Shown here piece after piece: positions 8,582-19,930 of a stretch of 64,000 bases of DNA. A model generated the notes under the pieces. The model had not been told where the DNA came from. It saw only the letters and a list, made by a program, of their open reading frames with translations, and searched no databases. The stretch is from NCBI RefSeq assembly GCF_019218295.1, contig NZ_JAHUZF010000007.1, forward strand, positions 124,001 to 188,000. The letters run 5' to 3'. Each line of letters opens with the position of its first letter. The first letter of the stretch is position 1. The stretch is from Maritimibacter sp. DP1N21-5. Lineage in GTDB: Bacteria > Pseudomonadota > Alphaproteobacteria > Rhodobacterales > Rhodobacteraceae. Both the position numbers and the translations under genes were made by a program.

Positions 8582-10839
8582 CAGCCGACCTTGCAGGCCG
8601 CGAAGATCGCCATGTTGAGAATGTCGTTCGCCGTGGACGTGGTCGAACAGATCTGGATCGGCTTGGTGACACCCGACAGGATCGGCCCGATCACCGTCGC
8701 CCCCGCCATTTCCTGCATCAGCTTGACCGAGATCGACGCCGAATGCCGCGCCGGCACGACGAGGATATTGGCCGGACCCGACAGCTTGCAGAACGGATAT
8801 TGGGCAAGGACATCGGGGTTCAGGGCCACATCCACTGTCATTTCGCCGTCATACTCGAAGTCCACCCCCCGCGCTTCGAGGATCGCGGGCGCTTCGTGCA
8901 TCTTCTCGGCGCGTTCCGACACCGGATAACCAAACGTCGAGAAGCTGACAAAGGCCACGCGCGGCTCGAGGCCCAGGTCCCGCGCAACGCTCACCGCGCC
9001 TTCCGCAATATTGGCGAGGTCCTCGGTCCCGGGCCATTCATGAACCAGCGTGTCGGCGACCAGAACGATCCGGCCCTTGTGAAGGATCGCGGTAACGCCC
9101 ACGGCGCCGTCCTGCGGCTTGGCATCGAAGACATGGTTGATCAACTCGAGCACGTGCGCCGATTTCCGCGTGGCCCCGGTAACGAGCGCGTCGCCGTGAC
9201 CATGCGCGAGCATGAGAGATGCGAAGACGTGCCGATCACGCGAAGCGAGCCGGTGAACGTCCTTCCGGTCGAAGCCTTCGCGTTGCAGCCGTTCGTAGAG
9301 GAACGCCTTGTAGGTATCGAGATGGGCGGTGTTGGCCGCGTTCACCACCTCGATCTCGGCCACCGCATCGGCAAGCCCCGCAGCCGACAGTTTGTCGGCC
9401 ACGTCCTGTTCGCGGCCCACCACCAGAGCTTTCCCGAACCCGTTTCGCTGATACTGGACGGCAGCGCGCAAGACATGAGGGTCGTCGCCTTCCGCGAAGA
9501 TCATGGTCGCCTGCGCCTGACGCGCCCGGGCATTCAGGCCGCGCAGGATCGAGGCGGTCGGGTCCATGCGGGCGCGCAGTGACGCGGCATAGCGGTCCAT
9601 GTCGATGATCGGACGGCGTGCGACGCCACTTTCGATCCCGGCCCGGGCGACCGCGGGCGGGATCTGATGGATCAGGCGCGGGTCGAAAGGCGTTGGAATG
9701 ATGTAGTCCCGGCCGAAGGTCAGCTTCTTGCCATAAGCGATGGCCACCTCGTCCGGCACATCCTCTCGTGCCATCTTGGCGAGCGCCTCGGCACAGGCGA
9801 TCTTCATCTCGTCGTTGATCGCCCGCGCGTGGATATCGAGCGCGCCGCGGAAGAGATAGGGAAAGCCCAAGACGTTGTTCACCTGATTGGGGTAATCCGA
9901 CCGCCCCGTGGCCACGATCACGTCCTCGCGGACCTCGTGCACCTCTTCCGGCGTGATTTCCGGGTCCGGGTTCGCCATCGCGAAGATCACGGCGTTTTCG
10001 GCCATGTTAGACACCATACCCTGCGTGACCGCCCCCTTGACCGACACGCCTAGGAAGACGTCCGCGCCGACCATCGCCTCTTCCAGCGTGCGCAGCTCGG
10101 TTTTGACCGCATGGGCCGATTTCCACTGATTCATCCCCTCGGTGCGACCCTGATAGATCACGCCCTTGGTGTCACAGACGATGCAATTGTCATGCCGGGC
10201 ACCCATCGACTTGAGCAACTCGATACAGGCGATCCCGGCCGCCCCCGCCCCGTTCAGGACAATGCGGCACTCCGAGATGTCCTTGCCGGAGATATGCAGC
10301 GCGTTGATCAGTCCAGCCGCACAGATGACGGCCGTGCCATGTTGGTCGTCATGGAACACCGGAATGTCCATCAGTTCCTTGAGCCGCTGCTCGATGATGA
10401 AACACTCTGGCGCCTTGATGTCCTCGAGGTTGATCCCCCCGAATGTCGGCCCCATCAGCCGCACCGCATTGATGATCTCGTCCGGGTCCTCGGTGTCGAG
10501 CTCGATGTCGATGGAGTTCACGTCCGCGAAGCGTTTGAACAGAACCGCCTTGCCCTCCATCACCGGCTTCGACGCGAGCGCGCCGAGATTGCCGAGCCCC
10601 AACACAGCCGTGCCGTTGGACACCACCGCAACGAGGTTACCCTTGTTGGTGTAGTCATAGGCGGTTTCGGGGTTGTCGAAGATGGCCTCGCAGGGCACCG
10701 CGACCCCCGGCGAATAGGCGAGGGACAGGTCGCGCTGGGTCGTCATCGGCACACTTGGCGTCACATCGAACTTGCCGGGTCGCGGTTCCAGATGAAAGGC
10801 GAGCGCCTCTTCTCGGGTGATCCGGGGTTTCCCAGCCAT
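8581..10839 (-). CDS. maeB: NADP-dependent malic enzyme with C-terminal phosphotransacetylase domain
   Basis: The 752-residue protein oxidatively decarboxylates malate to pyruvate, supplying NADPH and feeding gluconeogenesis. Residues 1 to about 425 are the malic-enzyme part (YSPGVAVPCEAI, VFHDDQHGTAV, VLNGAGAAGIA nucleotide loop). Residues from about 430 to the end are a phosphate acetyl/butyryl-transferase-like domain that is usually regulatory in MaeB. The ATG at 10839 was preferred over two upstream in-frame starts because GGAGGA lies 6 nt before it. It is the first gene of a leftward cluster and is divergent from galE. Confidence 0.95.
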   Translation of the reverse strand: MAGKPRITREEALAFHLEPRPGKFDVTPSVPMTTQRDLSLAYSPGVAVPCEAIFDNPETAYDYTNKGNLVAVVSNGTAVLGLGNLGALASKPVMEGKAVLFKRFADVNSIDIELDTEDPDEIINAVRLMGPTFGGINLEDIKAPECFIIEQRLKELMDIPVFHDDQHGTAVICAAGLINALHISGKDISECRIVLNGAGAAGIACIELLKSMGARHDNCIVCDTKGVIYQGRTEGMNQWKSAHAVKTELRTLEEAMVGADVFLGVSVKGAVTQGMVSNMAENAVIFAMANPDPEITPEEVHEVREDVIVATGRSDYPNQVNNVLGFPYLFRGALDIHARAINDEMKIACAEALAKMAREDVPDEVAIAYGKKLTFGRDYIIPTPFDPRLIHQIPPAVARAGIESGVARRPIIDMDRYAASLRARMDPTASILRGLNARARQAQATMIFAEGDDPHVLRAAVQYQRNGFGKALVVGREQDVADKLSAAGLADAVAEIEVVNAANTAHLDTYKAFLYERLQREGFDRKDVHRLASRDRHVFASLMLAHGHGDALVTGATRKSAHVLELINHVFDAKPQDGAVGVTAILHKGRIVLVADTLVHEWPGTEDLANIAEGAVSVARDLGLEPRVAFVSFSTFGYPVSERAEKMHEAPAILEARGVDFEYDGEMTVDVALNPDVLAQYPFCKLSGPANILVVPARHSASISVKLMQEMAGATVIGPILSGVTKPIQICSTTSTANDILNMAIFAACKVG

Positions 10840-11069
10840 GTTGCGTCCTCCGATCTTCCCGGCGTCTTTAGCCATGGGGGTCCCCTGTCTCAAGCCGAAT
10901 GCGCCGAAGTGTCATAGGCATGGCGCATCGTTGTGTAACTTTTGAAAAGCCTTCGTGGTATATTCGGCAACATTAGTTCGCGCAAGAGCATCCAGACCCT
11001 GCGCCTCAGAGGGTACGTGAAATCCCGCCGAGATCGCCGTAAATTACCGACGAATCAACGGGATTTCTC
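10840..11069. promoter_or_regulatory. Divergent maeB/galE intergenic region with galE leader inverted repeat
   Basis: This 230-bp region separates two divergent genes and should contain both promoters. I cannot assign a convincing -35/-10 pair. On the plus strand a 9-bp perfect inverted repeat, GAAATCCCG at 11019-11027 and CGGGATTTC at 11059-11067, ends two bases before the galE ATG. It covers the only purine-rich ribosome-site candidate, so it could fold over the galE start. Confidence 0.4.
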
Positions 11070-12080
11070 ATGTCCAAGACCATTCTTCTCACCGGTGGCG
11101 CCGGCTACATCGGGTCGCATACCTATGTCGAACTGAAGTCCGCCGGATATGACGTCGTCATCATCGACAACTTCTCCAACGCGCGTCCTGATGTGATCGA
11201 CCGGCTGGCCCAGATCACCGATGCGCCGGTTACGTGGCACAAGGGCGACGTGCTGGACAAAGCCTTTCTGGCCAAGGTCTTCGCACAGCACGCCGTTGAC
11301 GCGGTCATCCACTTCGCCGCGAAGAAAGCGGTCGGGGAATCGGTGGAGAAACCGCTCGACTATTTCGAAACGAATTGCACCGGGTTCTCCAACATCCTGA
11401 TGGCGATGCAGGCAGCCGGGGTCTTCAACGTGGTCTTCTCCTCCACCGCCACAGTTTATGGCGAGCCCCTGTCCCTGCCCTATACCGAAGACCATCGGAT
11501 CGCGCCGGTGTCACCCTATGCGCAGTCCAAGGTGACCTGTGAAACCCTGCTGCGGCAACTCAAGGACAGCGACCCGCGCTGGAACTATGGCGTTCTGCGG
11601 TATTTCAACCCGGCCGGTGCGCATGACTCTGCCCTGATCGGCGAAGATCCCAACGACATTCCGAACAACCTGATGCCCTATATCGCCAAGGTCGCCACCG
11701 GAGAGCTACCACATCTGAACGTCTTCGGGGACGACTACGACACGCCGGACGGCACCGGCGTTCGCGATTACATCCACGTGGTCGATCTGGCGCGCGGGCA
11801 CGTGCAATCCGTGGGCAAGCTTCTGGACGATCAGGACACCCATATCCTCAACCTCGGCACTGGAACCGGTTACTCGGTCTTCGACATGCTCAGAAGCTAT
11901 GAAAAGGCCTGCGGCACGACGCTTCCTTTCAAGATCGGCCCAAGGCGGGCGGGGGATATCGACTGTTTCTATGCCGATCCGGCGTCGGCACGAGACTACC
12001 TTGGCTTCGAGGCGACCCGTGGTCTCGACGAGATGTGCCAAAGCTCCTGGAACTGGGTCAGTCGCGTCCGCAATTCCTAG
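11070..12080 (+). CDS. galE: UDP-glucose 4-epimerase
   Basis: GalE interconverts UDP-glucose and UDP-galactose for surface polysaccharide synthesis. The 336-residue short-chain dehydrogenase-type protein has the NAD loop [10 protein letters not shown] (residues 8-17), the catalytic SSTATVYG segment with its Ser/Thr, and YAQSK with Tyr and Lys. The PEDIH-like tail [14 protein letters not shown] is also present. The product could supply the glycosyltransferases at 43-49 kb together with GalU. mutS follows 59 bp later on the same strand. Confidence 0.95.
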   Translation: MSKTILLTGGAGYIGSHTYVELKSAGYDVVIIDNFSNARPDVIDRLAQITDAPVTWHKGDVLDKAFLAKVFAQHAVDAVIHFAAKKAVGESVEKPLDYFETNCTGFSNILMAMQAAGVFNVVFSSTATVYGEPLSLPYTEDHRIAPVSPYAQSKVTCETLLRQLKDSDPRWNYGVLRYFNPAGAHDSALIGEDPNDIPNNLMPYIAKVATGELPHLNVFGDDYDTPDGTGVRDYIHVVDLARGHVQSVGKLLDDQDTHILNLGTGTGYSVFDMLRSYEKACGTTLPFKIGPRRAGDIDCFYADPASARDYLGFEATRGLDEMCQSSWNWVSRVRNS

Positions 12081-12139
12081 GGTTTCGTCCCCGGACAGAG
12101 GCAGATAGGGTCCGGGATATCTCTGGATCGGGGTCCGTT

Positions 12140-14788
12140 TTGAACACTGCAAATGCCGCTGTAACGCCCATGATGGCGCAGTATCTCGACCTGAAGGCGG
12201 GATATCCCGACGCGCTCCTCTTCTATCGCATGGGCGACTTCTACGAGCTTTTCTTCGACGATGCCGTCGCGGCGGCGCAGTCTCTCGACATTGCCCTGAC
12301 CAAGCGGGGAAAACACCTGGGCGAAGACATTCCGATGTGCGGCGTGCCGGTGCATGCCGCCGAAGGATACCTCCTGACCCTGATCCGCAAGGGCCACCGC
12401 GTCGCCGTCTGCGAACAGATGGAGGACCCCGCCGAGGCAAAAAAACGCGGCTCGAAATCGGTCGTGCACCGCGACGTGGTGCGGCTCGTCACGCCCGGCA
12501 CCCTGACCGAGGACTCGCTGCTTGACGCCCGCCGGCACAACTTCCTCGCGGCCTATTGCGAGGTACGGTCGGACTCTGCGCTGGCCTGGGTCGACATCTC
12601 CACCGGCGCCTTCCGTGTCATGCAGCTGGGCCAGGGAAAACTGGGACCGGAACTTGCCCGCATCGCACCGCGCGAAGTCATTGTCGCGGACGGCTTTGAT
12701 GCCGATCTGGACGAACGGATTACCGACGCGGGCGCGGCGCTTACACCTCTTGGCCGCGCCGCCTTCGACAGCACCAATGCCGAGAAACGGCTTGGCGACT
12801 TGTTCCAGGTTGCCACACTGGACGCGTTCGGGACCTTCGGGCGTGCGGAAGTCGGCGCCATGGGGGCGCTGGTCGAATACCTCGACATCACGCAGAAGGG
12901 CAAACTACCCCTCCTGCGCCCTCCGGTGCAGGAACAGGCTCTTGCCGCGATGCAGATCGACGCGGCGACCCGGCGCAATCTTGAACTTACCCACGCGCTT
13001 TCAGGCGGTCGCGACGGCTCGCTTCTGGCGACGATGGACAGGACCGTGACCGCGGGCGGCGGACGCCTGTTGGAGCGGCGGGTCTCCTCCCCCTCCCGGA
13101 CACTGTCCGTGATCCACGACAGGCTCGCCGCCGTTGAGCATCTGGTCGCCGACGCCCGGCTGCGGGACAACCTTCGCACCCTTTTGCGCAATGTTCCGGA
13201 CATTGACCGCGCCCTGTCCCGGTTGGCCCTCGACCGGGGCGGTCCTCGTGACCTCGCTGCGATCCGGGACGGGCTTGGCGCCGCGCGGGAGATCTCGGAG
13301 AAGCTCCCTCCGACTGTGCCGGACCTTCTGCACCGCGCAGCACAGGCACTGGTCGGGCATGAGGCGCTGATCGAGCTTCTTGACCGTGCCTTGATCGCGG
13401 AACCGCCCCTTCTGACCCGGGATGGCGGCTTCATCGCCGAAGGGCACGACCCAGACCTTGATCAGGCACGCAAATTGCGTGATCAGGGTCGCGGCGTGAT
13501 CGCTGGAATGCAGGCGGATTTCATCGAGGCGACGGGAATCTCATCCCTGAAGATCAAGCACAACAACGTGCTGGGCTATTTCATCGAAACCACAGCGACC
13601 CACGCCGAGAAAATGCTCTCCCCGCCGCTGTCGGAAACCTTCATCCACCGGCAGACCACCGCCAACCAGGTGCGCTTCACGACGGTGGAACTGTCGGAGC
13701 TGGAAACCCGTATTCTGAACGCCGGGAACCACGCGCTCGAGATCGAAAAACGTCTCTATGATGGCCTGAAACGCAGTATCCTTGAGCATCACGCGAAGCT
13801 TGGCGATGCCGCGCGCGCCCTTGCCGAGGTAGATCTGGCGGCGGCACTCGCCGAAGTCGCAGTCGTCGAGAACTGGTGCAAACCGGACGTCAGCGACAGC
13901 CGCGACTTCCTCGTGACGAACGGCCGCCATCCCGTGGTGGAGCGCAGCCTGCGCGCGCAGGGCGGGGCCAGCTTCGTGGCAAACGACTGCCACCTGTCGG
14001 ACGGTGCCGAGGGCGCGCATATCTGGCTCCTCACAGGACCAAACATGGCCGGGAAATCGACTTTCCTCCGCCAGAACGCCCTGATCGCCCTTCTCGCCCA
14101 AGCCGGAAGTTACGTGCCCGCCGACGAGGCGCGCATCGGGGTCGTCTCCCAGCTTTTCTCCCGCGTTGGCGCGGCTGACGATCTGGCCCGGGGGCGATCC
14201 ACCTTCATGGTCGAAATGGTCGAAACCGCCGCGATCCTCAATCAGGCCGACGATCGCGCCTTGATCATTTTGGACGAAATCGGGCGCGGCACGGCGACCT
14301 ATGACGGGCTGTCCATCGCCTGGGCGACCCTCGAACATCTCCACGACGTCAACCGCGCACGCGCCCTTTTCGCGACGCATTATCACGAGATGACCCAGCT
14401 CGCCGGCAAGCTTCACGGCGTGGACAACGCGACGATTGCCGTCAAGGAATGGGAAGGCGACGTCGTCTTCCTGCACGAGGTCCGCAAAGGCGCGGCGGAC
14501 CGGTCCTACGGGGTGCAGGTCGCGAAACTGGCCGGACTGCCCGCTTCGGTGATCGACCGGGCGCGTATCGTTCTGGATGCGCTGGAAAAAGGAGAGCGCG
14601 AGGGTGGAAACCAGAAGGCGATCATCGACGATCTGCCGCTCTTTGCCGTGTCACCGGCCCCCGCCGCACCGAAGTCTGCCGGTCCGTCACCCCTCAAGGA
14701 AAAGCTCGCCGGAATTCATCCCGACGAGCTCTCTCCGCGCGAGGCGCTTGACCTCATCTATCAGCTCAAAAAGCTGTCCGATCCGTAA
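12140..14788 (+). CDS. mutS: DNA mismatch repair protein MutS
   Basis: MutS recognises mispairs and loops and starts mismatch repair with MutL. The protein has the mismatch-probing Phe-Tyr-Glu in [13 protein letters not shown], a central core and clamp, and a C-terminal ABC-type ATPase with Walker [10 protein letters not shown], the Q-loop region and Walker [16 protein letters not shown] start at 12140 (GGGG 6 nt upstream) gives 882 residues, close to rhodobacteral MutS. Starting at the ATG at 12170 would remove ten residues. The reading frame upstream of 12140 is galE antisense-like and was discarded. It ends immediately before the convergent grpE stop. Confidence 0.95.
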   Translation: MNTANAAVTPMMAQYLDLKAGYPDALLFYRMGDFYELFFDDAVAAAQSLDIALTKRGKHLGEDIPMCGVPVHAAEGYLLTLIRKGHRVAVCEQMEDPAEAKKRGSKSVVHRDVVRLVTPGTLTEDSLLDARRHNFLAAYCEVRSDSALAWVDISTGAFRVMQLGQGKLGPELARIAPREVIVADGFDADLDERITDAGAALTPLGRAAFDSTNAEKRLGDLFQVATLDAFGTFGRAEVGAMGALVEYLDITQKGKLPLLRPPVQEQALAAMQIDAATRRNLELTHALSGGRDGSLLATMDRTVTAGGGRLLERRVSSPSRTLSVIHDRLAAVEHLVADARLRDNLRTLLRNVPDIDRALSRLALDRGGPRDLAAIRDGLGAAREISEKLPPTVPDLLHRAAQALVGHEALIELLDRALIAEPPLLTRDGGFIAEGHDPDLDQARKLRDQGRGVIAGMQADFIEATGISSLKIKHNNVLGYFIETTATHAEKMLSPPLSETFIHRQTTANQVRFTTVELSELETRILNAGNHALEIEKRLYDGLKRSILEHHAKLGDAARALAEVDLAAALAEVAVVENWCKPDVSDSRDFLVTNGRHPVVERSLRAQGGASFVANDCHLSDGAEGAHIWLLTGPNMAGKSTFLRQNALIALLAQAGSYVPADEARIGVVSQLFSRVGAADDLARGRSTFMVEMVETAAILNQADDRALIILDEIGRGTATYDGLSIAWATLEHLHDVNRARALFATHYHEMTQLAGKLHGVDNATIAVKEWEGDVVFLHEVRKGAADRSYGVQVAKLAGLPASVIDRARIVLDALEKGEREGGNQKAIIDDLPLFAVSPAPAAPKSAGPSPLKEKLAGIHPDELSPREALDLIYQLKKLSDP

Positions 14789-15400
14789 TCAGCCCGGATT
14801 GGACGACACGCCGACCTGGGCCGGGCGCAGGAGCCGGTCATGGATCATGAAGCCTTCGGCCATGACCTGAATGATCGCGCCCTTGGTCGTTCCGGGAACC
14901 GGGGCCTCGAACATCGCTTCATGTTCTTCGGGATCGAACTTGTCACCCACTTCCGGTGCAAGCACCCGAATCCCGTGTTTCTCGAAAATCCCCAGAAGCG
15001 ACCGCATCGTCAGCTCGATCCCCTCGACCAGCCCCGAGGCTTTGCCGCGAAGCTCATCGTCAATGGCATCGAGCGCGCGCTTCATGTTGTCGTAAACCGG
15101 CAGCATGTCGCGGGCGAGCTTCGAGCCACCGTAGTTCTCGGCTTCCCGACGATCCCGCTCCGACCGCTTGCGCGCATTCTCGGCATCCGCCAGCGCGCGC
15201 ATCCACTTGTCGCGAAGCAGGTCGCGTTCGGTCGTCAGTTCGGCAACGATGTCCACCTCGGCTTCGGTCGCCATTTCGGGCGCCGCTTCGACTTCGGGCG
15301 CCAGATCGGGCTCCGGCTGGGCCGATTTGCCTTGATCACCCATGATCTCTTCGATTGCCGCTTCGATATCGTCCAATGGTTGTTTCTTTGCGTCCGCCAT
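14789..15400 (-). CDS. grpE: GrpE nucleotide exchange factor of DnaK
   Basis: GrpE releases ADP from DnaK. The 203-residue protein has an acidic, disordered N-terminus (about 1-55), a long coiled-coil helix (ERDLLRDKWMRALADAENAR and following, about 58-120) and a C-terminal beta domain with FDPEEHEAMFEAPVPG. It lies 9 nt downstream of hrcA, forming a heat-shock operon separate from dnaK-dnaJ at 37-40 kb. The stop codon abuts that of mutS. Confidence 0.95.
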   Translation of the reverse strand: MADAKKQPLDDIEAAIEEIMGDQGKSAQPEPDLAPEVEAAPEMATEAEVDIVAELTTERDLLRDKWMRALADAENARKRSERDRREAENYGGSKLARDMLPVYDNMKRALDAIDDELRGKASGLVEGIELTMRSLLGIFEKHGIRVLAPEVGDKFDPEEHEAMFEAPVPGTTKGAIIQVMAEGFMIHDRLLRPAQVGVSSNPG

Positions 15401-15409
15401 CTCTACCTC

Positions 15410-16474
15410 TTAGCCCCTGTCAGATATCAGCCGTCCGACCAGTTGCGCTGTGTAATCCACGATCGGCACGATCCGCCCATAGTTGAGCCGCGTAGGTCCG
15501 ATAACCCCAACCGCGCCGACAATCTTTCGGTCAGCGTTCATATATGGAGAAACCACCAGAGAGGAACCGGAAAGTGAGAAAAGTTTGTTCTCCGAGCCGA
15601 TGAAAATGCGCACGCCCTCGCCATCCTCGGCCAGTTCGAGGAATTCCGCGATATCACGTTTTCGTTCGAGGTCGTCGAAGAGGCTCCGGATCCGCTCCAG
15701 ATCGGCTTCGTCCCCCTGCCCCTGCAGGAGATTCGCCTGACCCCGCACGATAAGCCGGTCGGTCCCGCCGCCCTGGCCATCCCAGACGGCAAGCCCGCTT
15801 TCCACGAGCGCGGTCGCAAGCTGGTCAAGCTCCCGCCGCCGCTTTTCGATCTCTTCGACGATGACACGGCGCAGCTCGCCCAGCGTGCGCCCTTCGGCCA
15901 GGGCATTGAGGAAATTCGCGGCCTCCCGCATCGAACTTGGCGTTTGTCCCGGCGGCGGCGTGAACAGCCGGTTCTCGACCTGACCGTCTGCAAAAACGAG
16001 CACGGTCAGGGCGCGATCGGCCCCGAGCGCCACGAATTCGATATGCTTGATCGGCGCCTCGTGCTTAGGCGTCAGGACAAGGCTCGCTCCCGCCGTGATG
16101 CCCGACAAGGCCCGGCCCACGTTGTTCAGAAGCGCGCCGACATCCTGATCATTTGCCCCGAGGGTGGCGTCGATCTTGTCCCGGTCGTTATCGGTCAGTT
16201 CCCCCACCTCGAGAAAGCCGTCGACGAACATGCGAAGCCCCTGTTGCGTCGGAATACGGCCGGCCGACACATGCGGGCTGTCGAGAAGCCCCATGAACTC
16301 GAGGTCCTGCATCACGTTGCGGATCGTCGCGGCCGAGACCTTTTCGGACAGGGTGCGGGTCAGCGTCCGGGACCCGACCGGGTCTCCGGTTTCCAGATAC
16401 GACTCGACAAGCCGCCGAAACACTTCGCGCGAGCGGTCGTTCAATGCGTCATATCCTGTCGACCCTTGGGCCAT
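15410..16474 (-). CDS. hrcA: Heat-inducible transcription repressor HrcA
   Basis: HrcA is the winged-helix repressor that binds CIRCE elements and is titrated by GroEL. The 354-residue protein has the N-terminal helix-turn-helix region ([20 protein letters not shown] followed by [13 protein letters not shown]) and the C-terminal GAF-like HrcA domain ending near [19 protein letters not shown]. The ATG at 16474 was chosen because GGGAGAG lies 3-4 nt upstream. Two earlier in-frame ATGs have no good ribosome site. I see no CIRCE (TTAGCACTC-N9-GAGTGCTAA) here or before dnaK, so its targets lie outside the window, probably groESL. It is divergent from rph. Confidence 0.93.
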   Translation of the reverse strand: MAQGSTGYDALNDRSREVFRRLVESYLETGDPVGSRTLTRTLSEKVSAATIRNVMQDLEFMGLLDSPHVSAGRIPTQQGLRMFVDGFLEVGELTDNDRDKIDATLGANDQDVGALLNNVGRALSGITAGASLVLTPKHEAPIKHIEFVALGADRALTVLVFADGQVENRLFTPPPGQTPSSMREAANFLNALAEGRTLGELRRVIVEEIEKRRRELDQLATALVESGLAVWDGQGGGTDRLIVRGQANLLQGQGDEADLERIRSLFDDLERKRDIAEFLELAEDGEGVRIFIGSENKLFSLSGSSLVVSPYMNADRKIVGAVGVIGPTRLNYGRIVPIVDYTAQLVGRLISDRG

Positions 16475-16546
16475 GGACTCTCCCGATGCTTGCTTTTCCA
16501 ATGCGGCCATGACACCCACAGGCGACCAGAAAAGGAAGGACACCCG

Positions 16547-17260
16547 ATGCGCCCGTCAGGCCGGAATGTAGATCAAATGCGTTCGATTTCAATTGAAACA
16601 GGGGTCACGAAACACGCGGAAGGGTCCTGTCTAATCAAGATCGGCGACACCCATGTCCTTTGCACTGCCTCGCTGGAGGAACGGGTGCCGCCGTTTCTGC
16701 GCAACACCGGCATGGGGTGGGTCACGGCAGAATACGGCATGCTGCCCCGTTCGACCTCGTCCCGCATGCGGCGCGAAGCGACGAGCGGTAAACAAGGCGG
16801 AAGAACTGTGGAAATTCAAAGGCTTATCGGGCGGTCCCTGCGCGCCGGCGTGGATCGCCAAGCCTTGGGCGAACGGCAGATCACGGTCGACTGTGATGTC
16901 CTTCAGGCCGACGGTGGCACACGCTGTGCGGCGATCACCGGCGGCTGGGTCGCGCTGCGTCTTGCCGTGAACAAGCTGATGAAGTCCGGCGATATCCGCA
17001 CCGATCCGCTGATCGATCCCGTCGCCGCAGTCTCCTGCGGTGTCTACGCCGGTCAGGCGGTGCTTGATCTCGACTATCCCGAGGACTCGGAAGCGGGCGT
17101 TGATGGCAATTTCGTCATGACCGGCACCGGACGTCTCATCGAAGTGCAGATGTCGGCTGAAGGGTCAACCTTCTCCCGCGCCCAGATGGACGACCTCATG
17201 GGCCTTGCCGAGAAAGGCGTTCTGGACCTCGTCGCCGCGCAGAAGGCGGCCGTCGCCTGA
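16547..17260 (+). CDS. rph: Ribonuclease PH
   Basis: RNase PH trims the 3' ends of tRNA precursors phosphorolytically. At 237 residues it is the standard length. Recognisable segments are [38 protein letters not shown], the phosphate-binding [15 protein letters not shown], and [14 protein letters not shown]. The ATG at 16547 is preceded by AAGGAAGGA, and upstream in-frame codons are antisense to hrcA. It overlaps rdgB by one base (TGATG). Confidence 0.96.
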   Translation: MRPSGRNVDQMRSISIETGVTKHAEGSCLIKIGDTHVLCTASLEERVPPFLRNTGMGWVTAEYGMLPRSTSSRMRREATSGKQGGRTVEIQRLIGRSLRAGVDRQALGERQITVDCDVLQADGGTRCAAITGGWVALRLAVNKLMKSGDIRTDPLIDPVAAVSCGVYAGQAVLDLDYPEDSEAGVDGNFVMTGTGRLIEVQMSAEGSTFSRAQMDDLMGLAEKGVLDLVAAQKAAVA

Positions 17261-17868
17261 TGCGCCGGTTCACGGGCGACAAGCTGGTCATCGCCAGCCA
17301 CAACAAGGGCAAGCTGCGCGAGATTGCCGCGTTGCTTGAACCCTTTGGCGTGACAGTCGTCTCGGCCGGCGATCTTGGCCTGCCCGAACCCGCCGAGACC
17401 GAGGATACCTTTGCCGGCAACGCCCGCATCAAGGCGCATTTTGCCGCCAAGGAATCGGGCCTCCCCGCACTCTCTGACGACAGCGGACTGATGGTCGATG
17501 CGCTGGACGGCGCGCCCGGCGTCTATACCGCCGACTGGGCCGAAACGCCGGTAGGCCGCGATTTCCCGATGGCGATGCAAAAGACATGGTCGCTGCTCGA
17601 GGAAAAGAACGCGCCCGAACCGCGGACCGCGTCGTTCAACTGCACGCTCTGTCTCGCCTGGCCCGATGGCCATGACGAGATCTTTGACGGTCAGGTCCCC
17701 GGCCGCCTCACCTGGCCGATGCGCGGCGAACAGGGCTTCGGTTACGACCCGATGTTCATCCCGGAGGGGTTCGACGTGACCTTTGGAGAAATGGACCCAA
17801 CCAGGAAGCATGACATGAGTCACCGTGCCGTCGCCTTCGCCAAGCTGGTCGAGGGCTGCTTTGGCTGA
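17260..17868 (+). CDS. rdgB: dITP/XTP pyrophosphatase (HAM1 family)
   Basis: RdgB hydrolyses dITP, ITP and XTP to monophosphates, keeping deaminated purines out of DNA and RNA. The 202-residue protein has the HAM1 hallmarks: an early [10 protein letters not shown], the central [20 protein letters not shown], and the late [12 protein letters not shown] and SHRAVAF. It is translationally coupled to rph upstream and overlaps hemW downstream by 8 nt. Confidence 0.96.
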   Translation: MRRFTGDKLVIASHNKGKLREIAALLEPFGVTVVSAGDLGLPEPAETEDTFAGNARIKAHFAAKESGLPALSDDSGLMVDALDGAPGVYTADWAETPVGRDFPMAMQKTWSLLEEKNAPEPRTASFNCTLCLAWPDGHDEIFDGQVPGRLTWPMRGEQGFGYDPMFIPEGFDVTFGEMDPTRKHDMSHRAVAFAKLVEGCFG

Positions 17869-19027
17869 GGTGATCGAGGATTGGCGGCACGGCGGCTTCG
17901 GCCTCTACATCCACTGGCCGTTCTGCGCCGCCAAATGCCCCTACTGCGACTTCAACAGCCATGTGTCCGCGACGATCAATCAGGAAGACTGGCTCCGCGC
18001 CTACCTTTCCGAACTTGACCGGGTCGCATCCGACACACCCGACCGGATCCTCAACAGCGTCTATTTCGGCGGCGGAACGCCTTCGTTGATGGAGCCGGGC
18101 CTCGTTGGCGCGATCCTCGAGACCGCTCTCGCCCACTGGACCCCGGCCAACGACATCGAGATCACGCTCGAAGCGAACCCCTCCTCGGTCGAGGCCGCGC
18201 GGTTCGTGGGTTACAGGGATGCGGGTGTCAATCGCGTGTCGATGGGGTTCCAGGCGCTCAACGACCGCGACCTGAAGGCCCTCGGACGCCTGCACAATGT
18301 CGAACAGGCGCTTGGCGCGCTGGACGTGGCCCGCAGCACCTTTGACCGCGTGAACTTCGACCTGATCTATGCACGTCAGGACCAATCCTTGGACGACTGG
18401 CGGGCCGAACTCAGCCGCGCGATCAGCTTCGAACCCGATCACCTGTCACTCTACCAGCTCACCATCGAGGACGGCACCGCTTTCGGAGATCGCTTCTCCC
18501 GTGGCAAACTGCGCGGTCTGCCAGACGAGGATCTCGCCGCCGACATGTATTTCCTGACGCAGGAGATCACGACAGCCGCCGGGCTTCCTGCCTACGAAGT
18601 GTCGAACCACGCGCGGCTCGGCCAGGAATCGCGGCACAACCTGATCTACTGGATGGGCGGTGACTACGCCGGGATCGGACCCGGTGCGCATGGCCGCATC
18701 ACGCGAAACGGCCTGCGTCACGAAACCTGGACCGAACTTGGTCCCGCCAAATGGCTCCAGATGGTCGAAACAGGCTCCGGAAGTGCTGGCGAAACCGCGC
18801 TTTCTCGTAAAGACCACGCCTCGGAATACCTGATGATGTCGCTCAGGACGACGAGAGGAACGGATTTCGCTCGCTACGAATCGATCCTTGGTAAGCCTTT
18901 GGATTCAAAGGAAATCGCAACGCTAAAAGAGAATGGCCTCGTCCGCGAGGAACAAGGCCATCTGATTGCGACGCCCGGAGGCCGTGCCGTGCTCAACGCC
19001 GTGATCACGGCGCTCCTGCCGGACTAG
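17861..19027 (+). CDS. hemW: Radical SAM heme chaperone HemW
   Basis: HemW (HemN-like) binds heme and hands it to respiratory enzymes; it is not coproporphyrinogen oxidase. The radical SAM motif is in [16 protein letters not shown], a CxxxCxxC followed by Phe rather than the fourth cysteine of true HemN. A TTG start at 17861 gives 388 residues, overlaps rdgB by 8 nt and is preceded by GAGGG. The upstream extension would be rdgB in another frame. The gene converges with parB, and the two stop codons share bases at 19024-19027. Confidence 0.9.
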   Translation: MAEVIEDWRHGGFGLYIHWPFCAAKCPYCDFNSHVSATINQEDWLRAYLSELDRVASDTPDRILNSVYFGGGTPSLMEPGLVGAILETALAHWTPANDIEITLEANPSSVEAARFVGYRDAGVNRVSMGFQALNDRDLKALGRLHNVEQALGALDVARSTFDRVNFDLIYARQDQSLDDWRAELSRAISFEPDHLSLYQLTIEDGTAFGDRFSRGKLRGLPDEDLAADMYFLTQEITTAAGLPAYEVSNHARLGQESRHNLIYWMGGDYAGIGPGAHGRITRNGLRHETWTELGPAKWLQMVETGSGSAGETALSRKDHASEYLMMSLRTTRGTDFARYESILGKPLDSKEIATLKENGLVREEQGHLIATPGGRAVLNAVITALLPD

Positions 19028-19920
19028 GACCCGCCGCCAAGTTTGGCGCAGAGGTCGTCCAGCTCCTCGAGCGTCTTGTAGCTGATCGTGATCGACCCGC
19101 CCTCGTCCCCGGTCTTGTGGTCGATGGACACCTTCATACCGAGCGTCGCCGACAGATCACCTTCGAGCGCCACGGTATCGGCATCCTTCGTCCGGTAGGT
19201 CGCCGGACGCGACGGCGCCTTCTTCTCGGGCGCACCCTTCGCGAGCTTCTCGATCTCCCGCACCGACAGGCCCTTTGAAATCGCCTGGCGCGCAATCGAC
19301 AGCGGATCGTCCGCAGTGATCATCGCCCGCGCCGCACCAGCGGACAGTCGCCCCTCCCGGACGTAGTCCAGAACTTCCGCCGGCAGGTTGAGAAGCCGCA
19401 TCATATTGGCAAGATGCGAGCGGGACTTGCCCAAGGCTTCGGACAACTGCTCCTGCGTGTGCCCGAACTTGTCCATGAGGTCACGATATCCCGCGGCCTC
19501 TTCAACCGGGTTCAGGTCGGCGCGCTGAATGTTCTCGATGATCGCGACTTCGTAAGATTCCTGCTCCGTGTAGCTCCGGATGATCGCCGGCACCTCGTGG
19601 AGGCGCGCCGCCTGTGCCGCCCGCCACCGACGTTCGCCGGCGACGATTTCATACGCGCCTTCCTGCGTCGGATGCGGCCGCACGATAAGGGGCTGGATGA
19701 CACCCTTCTCCTTGATCGACGCCGTCAATTCGCCCAGCGCATCCGGCGAAAACGTCCGCCGCGGCTGGGTCGGATTTGCCATGATCTGCCCGATCGGGAT
19801 CATCATGTCGGGCTTGCGCGTCGGCTGCTCCGATGCCGCCTTTGCCGGCTCCGTCTGCACATCGGCCATGAGCGCGGACAGACCGCGTCCCAGGCCACGA
19901 TTTTTCGGCGGTGTCGCCAT
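19024..19920 (-). CDS. parB: Chromosome partitioning protein ParB
   Basis: ParB binds parS sites, spreads as a CTP-dependent clamp and loads condensin near the origin. The 298-residue protein starts with the ParB-typical RGLGRGLSALMAD, has the CTP-binding box GERRWRAAQAARL, a helix-turn-helix around LGKSRSHLANMMRLLNLP, and a C-terminal dimerisation tail. AAGGAGGCAG precedes the ATG at 19920. The longer reading frame upstream overlaps parA and was dropped. Two perfect parS sites lie 1.3 and 3.2 kb upstream. Confidence 0.96.
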   Translation of the reverse strand: MATPPKNRGLGRGLSALMADVQTEPAKAASEQPTRKPDMMIPIGQIMANPTQPRRTFSPDALGELTASIKEKGVIQPLIVRPHPTQEGAYEIVAGERRWRAAQAARLHEVPAIIRSYTEQESYEVAIIENIQRADLNPVEEAAGYRDLMDKFGHTQEQLSEALGKSRSHLANMMRLLNLPAEVLDYVREGRLSAGAARAMITADDPLSIARQAISKGLSVREIEKLAKGAPEKKAPSRPATYRTKDADTVALEGDLSATLGMKVSIDHKTGDEGGSITISYKTLEELDDLCAKLGGGS

Positions 19921-19930
19921 ATCTGCCTCC

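Noticed and set aside
10942..11069. Promoter for galE from TTGAAA and TATATT near 10950-10975
   Set aside because: The spacing is about 11 bp, too short for a sigma-70-type promoter.
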